Shown piece by piece: positions 1-5,470 of a stretch of DNA of 5,470 nucleotides. This DNA comes from an uncultured beta proteobacterium (GTDB lineage: Bacteria > Pseudomonadota > Gammaproteobacteria > Burkholderiales > Burkholderiaceae_B): the NCBI GenBank assembly GCA_903924715.1, contig CAIYCP010000552.1, positions 1-5,470 of the forward strand. Direction: 5' to 3'. Within the stretch, counting starts at the first letter, position 1; the number at the start of each line of letters is the position of its first letter. Under the pieces are notes generated by a model. That model was not told where the DNA came from. It saw only the letters and a program-made list of their open reading frames with translations, and did no database searches. The position numbers and the translations under genes are program-made.

Positions 1-1
1 A

Positions 2-322
2 GATCTGGCAGATGACACACCCCAAACCGTGAAGCTGCAACGCTTGCAGCGCTTACAAGCACGTATCAATGAACAGGCGCATGCCATTGCACGCAGTATG
101 GTGGGATCGACGCAACGCATTTTGGTCGAAGGCACCTCAACCCGGGATCCAAATGAATTGAGCGGTCGCACTGAAAACAACCGTATCGTGAATTTTTCAG
201 GGCATCCACGCTTAATCGGTCAGATGATTGACGTGGTGATTACCGAAGCAATGACCAACACGTTTAGGGGTCGCGTCTTTACACGTGAACTTGAAGCGAC
301 AACAGGCAGCACACCCGCATGA
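2..322 (+). CDS. miaB: MiaB tRNA-2-methylthio-N6-dimethylallyladenosine synthase, C-terminal part (5' truncated by window edge)
   Basis: Only the last 106 residues are visible; the reading frame is open from base 2 and ends at TGA 320-322. MiaB is a cytosolic radical-SAM Fe-S enzyme that adds the methylthio group to i6A37 of tRNAs reading UNN codons. What is seen: a DDTP segment followed by a Gln/Arg/Leu-rich helix (visible residues 4-33), which is the end of the radical-SAM part. A TRAM RNA-binding domain follows (about residues 34-97), with the MVGSTQRILVEG strand, the RDPNELSGRTENNRIVNF core and a final VVITEA...FRGRV strand. The radical-SAM CxxxCxxC motif and the N-terminal cluster cysteines lie outside the window. 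An ATG at 29 is internal to the protein and is not the start. The gene overlaps phoH by 4 nt (ATGA), which suggests one operon and coupled translation. The relative YliG/RimO is less likely, because the TRAM sequence and the phoH-ybeY neighbours fit MiaB. Confidence 0.93.
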   Translation, partial: DLADDTPQTVKLQRLQRLQARINEQAHAIARSMVGSTQRILVEGTSTRDPNELSGRTENNRIVNFSGHPRLIGQMIDVVITEAMTNTFRGRVFTRELEATTGSTPA

Positions 323-1347
323 CCCGCGCGACCGTAAAGACCTCATCGCGCGCGCGACCACATCCAGTCAAGCTCAATCTTGAAGGCAACAACCAACAAC
401 TTTCGAACTTATGTGGGCCGCTTGACGAAAATTTACGTCAACTTGCAGACGGCTTAGATCTTGAACTCAAACGTCAAGATAATAAAATCACCATGTACGG
501 CGCGCATGCTGAAGCCGCTAGCAAAATGTTATTCGCGCTGCATCAGCGCGCAGCCAAGCATCCGATTTCGGTCGACGACATTCAGTTAGGATTAGTCGAA
601 ATCGGTGTAGGCCGCTCGATCGCTTCGGCCAAACAAGAATTTGATCCCAATGAGTTTCCCGCGCTTGATGACGAGAGTGGCACGATCGCCTTGCGTACTC
701 GACGCAGTGATTTACGTCCACGCACCCCGCGACAACGTGACTATCTGAACAATATTCTGAAGCACGACATCACCTTTGGCGTTGGCCCCGCCGGCACCGG
801 TAAAACCTGGCTCGCCGTAGCCTGTGCCATTGATGCAATGGAGCGCGACACCGTTCAACGCCTGGTCTTAACACGCCCTGCCGTCGAGGCCGGAGAACGC
901 TTGGGCTTTTTACCCGGCGATCTTGCGCAAAAAGTAGACCCTTATTTGCGTCCGCTTTACGATGCCCTGTATGACTTGATGGGTGCCGAGCGTGTGCAAC
1001 GCTTGTTTGAAAAACAAACAATTGAAATTGCTCCGCTGGCCTATATGCGTGGTCGCACCTTGAATCACGCCTTCGTCATTCTTGACGAAGCACAGAACAC
1101 CACGCCCGAACAAATGAAAATGTTTTTGACGCGCATTGGGTTTGGCAGCAAAGCCGTCATTACTGGCGACCCCTCGCAGGTCGATTTGCCGAAAGGCCAT
1201 AAAAGTGGTCTGGCCCATGCCGTCAAAGTACTACAAGACGTGAAGGGCATTGCAGTGACGCAGTTCACCAGCCGCGATGTCGTCAGGCACCCTTTGGTTG
1301 CCCGAATCGTTGACGCCTATGAACAAGACGAGCAAAGCAAAGCCTGA
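319..1347 (+). CDS. ybeZ: PhoH family ATPase (YbeZ-like)
   Basis: A 342-residue cytosolic P-loop ATPase of the PhoH/YbeZ family, of usual length. Seen in the sequence: an N-terminal region with the CGPLDENLRQLADGL segment (residues 32-46), typical of the family's small RNA-binding-like domain, then the ATPase domain from about residue 130. Walker A is GPAGTGKT at 156-163. An LTRPAVEAGERLGFLPGD segment follows near 184-201. Walker B is VILDEAQN at 253-260, and a sensor-like TGDPSQVDLP motif lies at 282-291. Family members couple nucleotide hydrolysis to RNA work, and YbeZ is reported to associate with YbeY; its exact substrate is not settled. The start is the ATG that overlaps the miaB stop. 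Only a weak AGG lies about 12 nt upstream, so coupling to miaB translation is likely. The 3' end overlaps ybeY. The C-terminus is short and Gln/Lys-rich. No key residue is missing. Confidence 0.95.
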   Translation: MTRATVKTSSRARPHPVKLNLEGNNQQLSNLCGPLDENLRQLADGLDLELKRQDNKITMYGAHAEAASKMLFALHQRAAKHPISVDDIQLGLVEIGVGRSIASAKQEFDPNEFPALDDESGTIALRTRRSDLRPRTPRQRDYLNNILKHDITFGVGPAGTGKTWLAVACAIDAMERDTVQRLVLTRPAVEAGERLGFLPGDLAQKVDPYLRPLYDALYDLMGAERVQRLFEKQTIEIAPLAYMRGRTLNHAFVILDEAQNTTPEQMKMFLTRIGFGSKAVITGDPSQVDLPKGHKSGLAHAVKVLQDVKGIAVTQFTSRDVVRHPLVARIVDAYEQDEQSKA

Positions 1348-1810
1348 GCTATCTTTAGCCGTGCAATACGCAGTGGCAGAGCCACGCCTGCCACGTTGGC
1401 GGATTCGTGCCTGGGTGCAACGCGCACTGAACGCTGCTTACAACGATCTGAATAAATCTTTTCAGGGCGCAAACTTAAGCGTGCGCTTAGTCGGCCTGCC
1501 TGAGGCACGAACCCTAAATAATGACTATCGCAAAAAAAACTATGCGACAAACGTCTTGACCTTTGCCTATGGCTTGCAACCTGATGGTCGCATCAATGGC
1601 GATATCGTGATTTGCGTGCCCATCCTAAAACTCGAAGCCAAAGCTCAGCGAAAAAAGTTTTTAGCGCACGCGACCCATCTCACGCTGCACGGCACACTCC
1701 ATGCCTTGGGCTATGACCACATCAAAACGCGCGATGCGACTAGGATGGAATCCCTGGAAACAAAGATTTTGGCTGAAATCGGAATTCACGACCCTTATCT
1801 TCTGCCTTAA
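1319..1810 (+). CDS. ybeY: YbeY endoribonuclease / rRNA maturation factor
   Basis: A 163-residue single-domain metalloprotein of the UPF0054/YbeY family. Family members are zinc-dependent endoribonucleases needed for 16S rRNA 3'-end maturation and 70S ribosome quality control. Seen: the signature HGTLHALGYDH at 124-134 gives the three zinc ligands H124, H128 and H134. The basic-pocket motif LNNDYRKKNYATNVLTF (66-82) includes R71, matching the conserved arginine of E. coli YbeY. GDIVIC lies at 94-99. I chose ATG 1319 because the product then begins just before the conserved PELSLAVQYA segment. It gives a 29-nt overlap with phoH. An upstream in-frame ATG at 1277 would add 14 residues of unrelated sequence and a 71-nt overlap; a GTG at 1361 would cut into the conserved N-terminus. 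None of the three has a recognisable ribosome binding site, which fits re-initiation from phoH translation. Two A-rich slippery heptamers lie in frame (see findings). Confidence 0.94.
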   Translation: MNKTSKAKPELSLAVQYAVAEPRLPRWRIRAWVQRALNAAYNDLNKSFQGANLSVRLVGLPEARTLNNDYRKKNYATNVLTFAYGLQPDGRINGDIVICVPILKLEAKAQRKKFLAHATHLTLHGTLHALGYDHIKTRDATRMESLETKILAEIGIHDPYLLP

Positions 1811-1892
1811 TCGGTCAACTTGCGCCAAACTGGTGCGCGTATGACAGTGCTTTCAGGTTATTCTAAGCCTCCCATCACTCTGTCTGTGGACA
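1811..1892. other. ybeY-corC intergenic gap (82 nt), the only non-coding stretch in the window
   Basis: Apart from the NtrC-like inverted repeat, nothing definite is seen here. There is no U-tract terminator and no convincing sigma-70 promoter; TATGAC (1840-1845) and TATTCT (1859-1864) are poor -10-like words without a well-spaced -35. An in-frame TGA at 1842-1844 blocks any longer corC N-terminus that starts further upstream. The region before the corC start lacks a usable Shine-Dalgarno site: GTGGA at 1886-1890 is too close to the ATG. Confidence 0.6.
1821..1837. promoter_or_regulatory. Interrupted inverted repeat resembling an NtrC (NRI) binding site
   Basis: Seven-base arms TGCGCCA and TGGTGCG flank a 3-nt centre. 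The arms match the enterobacterial NtrC consensus TGCACCA-N3-TGGTGCA at 12 of 14 positions. The site starts 11 nt after the ybeY stop and is centred about 64 nt before the corC ATG. I see no sigma-54 promoter downstream: the nearest GG...GC pair is spaced 9 nt rather than 10 and lacks the TGGCAC/TTGC context. The same bases could fold into a short GCGC-stem hairpin in RNA (1822-1838) with no U-tract after it, so it is not a rho-independent terminator. The role as an operator is inference from sequence resemblance only. Confidence 0.22.
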
Positions 1893-2780
1893 ATGTCAGA
1901 TCCCTACCCTGCCGCTGATACTTCAACCCCTTCAGCCAAACCCACACGCCCCCGATTGATTGATCGCCTGCTGTCGCTTGTGCGACGCGAACCCGAAGAC
2001 CGCGAAGGCATCATGGCCGTGCTCGATGCGGCCCGCGAACGCAACCTCATCGATGCCGATTCGTACTCGATGCTAAAGGGTGCGCTCGCGATGTCTGAGC
2101 AGACCGTCATGGATGTGATGGTGCCGCGCGGCCGTATGGACTTGCTCGATGTCAGCGAGTCGATCGCAGCTTTGCTGCCTAGCATCATCGAAACTGCGCA
2201 CTCGCGGTTTCCGGTGTTTGAAGAGTCTCGCGACAATATCATCGGCGTGATCATGACCAAAGATTTATTGCGTCACATGATCGACCCGACACTGACCTTG
2301 CGCGACCTCGTACGCCCGGCCGTCTTTATTCCAGAAACCAAGCAATTGAACGTACTGCTGCAAGAGTTTCGCAGCAAACGTAATCACATCGCTGTTGTGA
2401 TCGACGAGCATGGCGGCATCACAGGCTTAGTCACCCTCGAAGACGTCTTAGAGCAAATCGTCGGCGAGATTGAAGACGAGTACGACGTCGCGGGCGAGCA
2501 AACAATCTTTTCAGATGGCGCGCAGGCCTGGCGCGTATTGGCAACCACTGAAATCGAAATCTTCAATGCTGCGCTTAAAACCAGCTTGCCAGAGGGCGAA
2601 TACGACACCATTGGTGGTTGGTTAGCCCATATGCTGGGGCGGATTCCACGTCGCGGTGATTTCTGCTTGCATGATGATTTGCGTATCGAGGTCATGCGGG
2701 CCGATGCACGACGCGCGCTGTGGTTGCGCGTCAAACGACGCATACTCAATGACCCTTCGCCTCAACCAAAGGCCGAATAA
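1893..2780 (+). CDS. corC: CorC/HlyC family CBS-domain protein (YbeX), magnesium/cobalt efflux-associated
   Basis: A 295-residue soluble protein with the full domain order of the short CorC/YbeX form and no N-terminal DUF21 membrane domain. Seen: a charged N-terminal helix region (about 20-70); a first CBS domain (about 74-133) starting at VMDVMVPRGRMDLLD and including GVIMTKDLL; and a second CBS domain (about 138-195) with VVIDEHGGITGLVTLEDVLE (168-187) and the acidic GEIEDEYD (191-198). The C-terminal transporter-associated CorC_HlyC domain (about 210-285) carries EGEYDTIGGWL (234-244). CBS pairs bind adenine nucleotides, and family members are genetically linked to Mg/Co resistance. E. coli YbeX has also been linked to ribosome metabolism, which fits its position after ybeY. 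Whether it moves ions itself is doubtful because no membrane segment is seen. The first in-frame ATG was chosen. lnt follows after 3 nt, so the two are surely co-transcribed. Confidence 0.93.
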   Translation: MSDPYPAADTSTPSAKPTRPRLIDRLLSLVRREPEDREGIMAVLDAARERNLIDADSYSMLKGALAMSEQTVMDVMVPRGRMDLLDVSESIAALLPSIIETAHSRFPVFEESRDNIIGVIMTKDLLRHMIDPTLTLRDLVRPAVFIPETKQLNVLLQEFRSKRNHIAVVIDEHGGITGLVTLEDVLEQIVGEIEDEYDVAGEQTIFSDGAQAWRVLATTEIEIFNAALKTSLPEGEYDTIGGWLAHMLGRIPRRGDFCLHDDLRIEVMRADARRALWLRVKRRILNDPSPQPKAE

Positions 2781-2783
2781 ATC

Positions 2784-4418
2784 GTGGCGTTCTGGTGGGT
2801 GAAATGGCGCTTAGCCCTTGGTTTGATCTTAGGCGGGGCACTACACGCCTTAAGCTTTGCCCCTGAGCCTATCCCCTCGTGGGCGCTGAGCCCGCTTGAG
2901 TTAATCACGCTAGCCTGGCTGGTGCATTGCGTTTGGCAGGCACCCAGCGCGGCCTTGGCCGCCCGACGTGCATGGTTCTTTGCCTTTGCGCATTTTGTCA
3001 TGGGTGTGTATTGGCTCACGATTAGCATGCACACCTATGGGTTAATGCCACTTCCCTTGGCGGTGATTGCTCTGATGGCGCTCAGTGCATTCTTAGGGCT
3101 GTTCGCGGCGTTGGCCGCTTGGCTCACCCAACAAACGAATCACCTGGCACAACCGAACACCACTCAAACAGCCTTCAAACTGATTGGCGCAGCCTTGGTG
3201 TGGGCGTCGGCCTGGACGCTGTGCGAATGGTTGCGCGGAACACTCTTTACGGGGTTTCCGTGGCTCAATAGCGGTTATGCCCATGTCGACAGCTGGTTCG
3301 CCGGCTGGGCCCCTGTACTAGGCGTCTATGGTGTGACCTTTATCACTGCCTTCACAGCAGCGGCGCTTGCATCACTGGTCAACACCGCGCGAGGACGATC
3401 CACCCACCAGCCACAGCGCGCACTAGTCGGCCTGCTTGCTCTGATATTTGCGTTAGCAGGTTGGGCGCTGCAACAGCACACGTGGACAACTCCCGCAGGG
3501 CAGCCTTTGCGCGTGCGACTGGTGCAAGGCAATGTCGAACAAGACATCAAATTTACGCCAGGCCATATTCAAAAAACCATTGAAACTCACCTCAGATTAG
3601 CGGCTACGCCCACACCAACAGGCACCCTGCCCCCAAAGCTTGTATTACTACCCGAAACCGCTTTAGCCGTGTTTCAACACCAGCTTGACCCAGCCGTCTG
3701 GGACGCCTGGCGCATGATCGCAGCACAACACGGCAGCACCATCATGATGGGCGCAGCCTTATTTGATCGTGCAACCGGCAGCTATACCAATAGTGTGATC
3801 GGCCTGGATCAAACGACCACACTCGAGGCCCTCACAAGCGGCCGCACCGCGTTGCGTTATGACAAGCATCATCTTGTTCCCTTTGGTGAGTTTGTACCAA
3901 GCGGCTTTCGCTGGTTTGTCGATCAGTTAGCAATCCCCTTGGGTGACTTCAATCGCGGGGCGTTGCAGCAGCCACCCTTTACGATCGGCGATCAACGCGT
4001 CGCGCCCAATATTTGTTATGAAGACGTCTTTGGCGAAGAACTACTCCCTGCGCTTGAAGCAGGTAACGGCTCGGTGTCAAACGAGGGCGCCACAATCTTG
4101 GCGAACTTCAGCAATCTAGGCTGGTTCGGTGACTCATGGGCCTTGCGACAGCATTGGCAGATGGCGCGCATGCGTGCGCTTGAAACTTCACGTCCCATGC
4201 TGCGCGCAACCAATACAGGCATTACTGGCGCAATTGATGCACACGGTAAAACGATCGCACGCGTACCACCACACAGAGCTGCCGTGTTAGACCTAAACGT
4301 ACAGGGTCAACAGGGCCTCACACCCTATGCGTCGCGTGGAAACCTTCCAATTTTATTGCTTGCGGGTTTCCTCTTGCTGTTTGCGCTCTATCGCCGCAAC
4401 AAACGGCTGTCACCATGA
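2784..4418 (+). CDS. lnt: Apolipoprotein N-acyltransferase
   Basis: A 544-residue inner-membrane enzyme that N-acylates the N-terminal cysteine of apolipoproteins using phospholipid, the last step of lipoprotein maturation after Lgt and LspA. The N-terminal 230 residues are strongly hydrophobic, with roughly seven membrane segments (near 9-24, 35-52, 64-80, 88-113, 133-150, 178-200, 213-231) and the motif RGTLFTGFPW at 151-160. A periplasmic nitrilase-fold domain follows (about 243-505). The catalytic triad is E291 (LLPETA), K361 (YDKHHLVPFGEF) and C411 (NICYEDVFGEE); the accessory E369, Y412 and E413 are present. A final membrane segment (520-536) precedes a basic tail. Oddities relative to E. 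coli: Phe257 at the W237 position and about eight extra residues after the nucleophile. The start is GTG, 3 nt after the corC stop; that stop is in the same frame, so no earlier start is possible. AAAGG lies 11 nt upstream, a loosely spaced ribosome site. A second GTG at 2799 is a less likely start. Confidence 0.95.
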   Translation: MAFWWVKWRLALGLILGGALHALSFAPEPIPSWALSPLELITLAWLVHCVWQAPSAALAARRAWFFAFAHFVMGVYWLTISMHTYGLMPLPLAVIALMALSAFLGLFAALAAWLTQQTNHLAQPNTTQTAFKLIGAALVWASAWTLCEWLRGTLFTGFPWLNSGYAHVDSWFAGWAPVLGVYGVTFITAFTAAALASLVNTARGRSTHQPQRALVGLLALIFALAGWALQQHTWTTPAGQPLRVRLVQGNVEQDIKFTPGHIQKTIETHLRLAATPTPTGTLPPKLVLLPETALAVFQHQLDPAVWDAWRMIAAQHGSTIMMGAALFDRATGSYTNSVIGLDQTTTLEALTSGRTALRYDKHHLVPFGEFVPSGFRWFVDQLAIPLGDFNRGALQQPPFTIGDQRVAPNICYEDVFGEELLPALEAGNGSVSNEGATILANFSNLGWFGDSWALRQHWQMARMRALETSRPMLRATNTGITGAIDAHGKTIARVPPHRAAVLDLNVQGQQGLTPYASRGNLPILLLAGFLLLFALYRRNKRLSP

Positions 4419-5470
4419 CGCCGCTGCATCTACAGATCATTGATCAGATTGACGAGATTCACCCCCAACAGTGGAACGCCCTTGTCACAGAAAGCGGTGG
4501 CTCGGTGCTGTGCCAACATGCCTTTTTAAAAGCTTTTGAAAGCTCGGGCAGCGTGGCAGCCGACACCGGTTGGAAACCACAGCATTTGTTGTTGTGGGAT
4601 ACCCACGGAGCACCCAGTGTCGACCCTGCACTTGCAACGCTTGTCGCGGCAGTCCCCCTTTATGCAAAAGGGCACTCATATGGCGAGTTCGTATTTGACT
4701 GGGCCTGGGCCGATGCCTATCAACGCCACGGCCTGCAGTACTACCCCAAGTGGCTCGCTGCCGTCCCGTTCACACCCGTGCCTGGCCCGCGCCTGCTGAC
4801 TCGTGACGCGCATCGCCCCGCTGCCGCGCAGGCTTTGTTGCAATGGGCTAAAGAAAGCAAACTGTCATCGCTGCACGTGCTGTACACCAACGAAGCTGAC
4901 ACCACCGCGCTTTGCGCCGCGGGCTGTATGTCACGCAAACACACACAATTTCATTGGTTCAATCGCGGGTGGGCCGACTTTGAAAATTTTTTGGCATCGC
5001 TGACACAGCCCAAACGTAAAAAAATTCGCGCTGAGCGACGCAAAGTGAAAGAAGCCGGTGTCACTACGCAAGTCTTAACGGGTGCCGAAATTACCCCTGA
5101 ACATTGGGATATTTTTTATCGCTGCTACGCCAATACCTACCATCAGCGCGGCAATCCACCTTATCTGACCCCTGCTTTTTTTGAAGCGGTGGGCGACACG
5201 CTGGCTGAACACTGCGTCATTGCAATCGCGTACCAAGGCGACCAGGCCATTGCCGCCTCATTGTTATGGTTGGATATCGTTCAAGGTCAACGCAAGCTCT
5301 ATGGCCGCTATTGGGGCGCCCTAAGGCATATAGACTGCCTGCACTTTGAATTAGCCTACTACACCCCCCTTGAATGGGCTCTCAAGCACAACATCGCCGT
5401 CGTTGAAGGCGGTGCGCAGGGAGAGCACAAACTGGCCCGTGGTTTTGAGCCTGTGCAAACCCAATCCGCG
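4415..5470 (+). CDS. DUF482 / FemAB-like GNAT-fold protein (3' truncated by window edge)
   Basis: An uninterrupted frame of 352 codons runs from the ATG overlapping the lnt stop to the last base of the window; I infer that a few dozen residues are missing. Recognised from motifs of the DUF482 family (often annotated 'peptidoglycan biosynthesis protein' or GNAT N-acetyltransferase): SYGEFVFDWAWADAY (88-102) followed by a YYPKW...PFTPVPGPRLL segment; FHWFNRGWADFENFL and the basic KRKKIRAERRK (200-210); YGRYWG (296-301); LHFELAYY; and EGGAQGEHKLARGF (331-344). The double acyl-CoA-acyltransferase (FemAB-like) fold is family knowledge. The substrate is unknown, and peptidoglycan involvement is unproven. 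No signal peptide or membrane segment is seen, so it is probably cytosolic. The ATGA overlap implies translational coupling with lnt, hinting at, but not proving, a cell-envelope role. There is no clear ribosome binding site. The call as DUF482 is firm; the function is not. Confidence 0.88.
   Translation, partial: MTPLHLQIIDQIDEIHPQQWNALVTESGGSVLCQHAFLKAFESSGSVAADTGWKPQHLLLWDTHGAPSVDPALATLVAAVPLYAKGHSYGEFVFDWAWADAYQRHGLQYYPKWLAAVPFTPVPGPRLLTRDAHRPAAAQALLQWAKESKLSSLHVLYTNEADTTALCAAGCMSRKHTQFHWFNRGWADFENFLASLTQPKRKKIRAERRKVKEAGVTTQVLTGAEITPEHWDIFYRCYANTYHQRGNPPYLTPAFFEAVGDTLAEHCVIAIAYQGDQAIAASLLWLDIVQGQRKLYGRYWGALRHIDCLHFELAYYTPLEWALKHNIAVVEGGAQGEHKLARGFEPVQTQSA

Noticed and set aside
1..6. AGATCT at the very first base as a cloning junction
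   Set aside because: A single 6-base site at a window edge is weak evidence, and the miaB frame runs straight through it.
38..60. Near-tandem repeat of CGCTTGCAG-like words at the start of the window
   Set aside because: It encodes the LQRLQRLQ helix of MiaB and is explained by the protein sequence.
1277..1318. Upstream ATG at 1277 as the ybeY start
   Set aside because: It would add 14 residues with no resemblance to the family and enlarge the overlap with phoH to 71 nt; ATG 1319 fits the family N-terminus better.
1822..1838. GCGC-stem hairpin as a rho-independent terminator after ybeY
   Set aside because: The stem is only 4-5 bp with a bulge, and no U-tract follows.
1841..1892. ATG at 1841 as an earlier corC start or a leader peptide
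   Set aside because: It is in a different frame from corC, has no ribosome site and shows no leader-peptide features.
1904..2749. Long minus-strand open frames opposite corC
   Set aside because: They are antisense shadows of a well-conserved gene; their Ser/Arg-rich translations match no family I recognise.
4536..5003. Short plus-strand frames at 4536-4799 and 4803-5003 as separate small genes
   Set aside because: They lie in another frame inside the continuous DUF482 coding region, and their composition is that of a shadow frame.
5176..5182. T7 run in the DUF482 gene as a programmed frameshift site
   Set aside because: It encodes an ordinary Phe-Phe pair, the downstream zero frame keeps all family motifs, and no stimulatory structure is evident.

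Overview
The window holds a compact, single-strand (+) gene block in the order miaB (3' end only) – phoH/ybeZ – ybeY – corC/ybeX – lnt – DUF482 gene (5' part only). Protein features, such as the CGPLDENLRQ segment of the PhoH protein, the NELSGRTENNRIVNF segment of MiaB and the YDKHHLVPFGEF segment of Lnt, together with mid-range GC content judged by eye, suggest a betaproteobacterium. It is probably of the order Burkholderiales and possibly Alcaligenaceae-like. The order is a reasonable call; the family is a guess.

Layout: bases 2-322 encode the C-terminal TRAM domain of the tRNA methylthiotransferase MiaB. The phoH start overlaps the miaB stop by 4 nt (ATGA). The ybeY start lies inside the end of phoH (29-nt overlap). 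An 82-nt gap (1811-1892), the only non-coding stretch, precedes corC. It carries an interrupted inverted repeat that resembles an NtrC box. lnt begins with GTG 3 nt after corC. A DUF482 (FemAB-like/GNAT-fold) gene starts inside the lnt stop (ATGA) and runs in frame off the right edge. There are no rRNA, tRNA, mobile-element or CRISPR signals, and no gene-free stretch longer than 82 nt.

How the genes work together: miaB-ybeZ-ybeY-ybeX-lnt is a conserved proteobacterial cluster. It joins RNA/translation functions (tRNA ms2i6A modification, PhoH-family ATPase, YbeY endoribonuclease) to a CBS-domain protein linked to Mg/Co homeostasis and to the final acylation step of lipoprotein maturation. All catalytic residues that can be checked by eye are present, so the genes look functional. 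The less usual part is the DUF482 gene tightly coupled to lnt, where related genomes often carry glyQS.

I see no clear sign of a new defence, mobile or otherwise undescribed system. The items below are modest leads: the NtrC-like palindrome, the DUF482 neighbour, two in-frame slippery heptamers in ybeY, two Lnt sequence deviations, and a general lack of Shine-Dalgarno sites.
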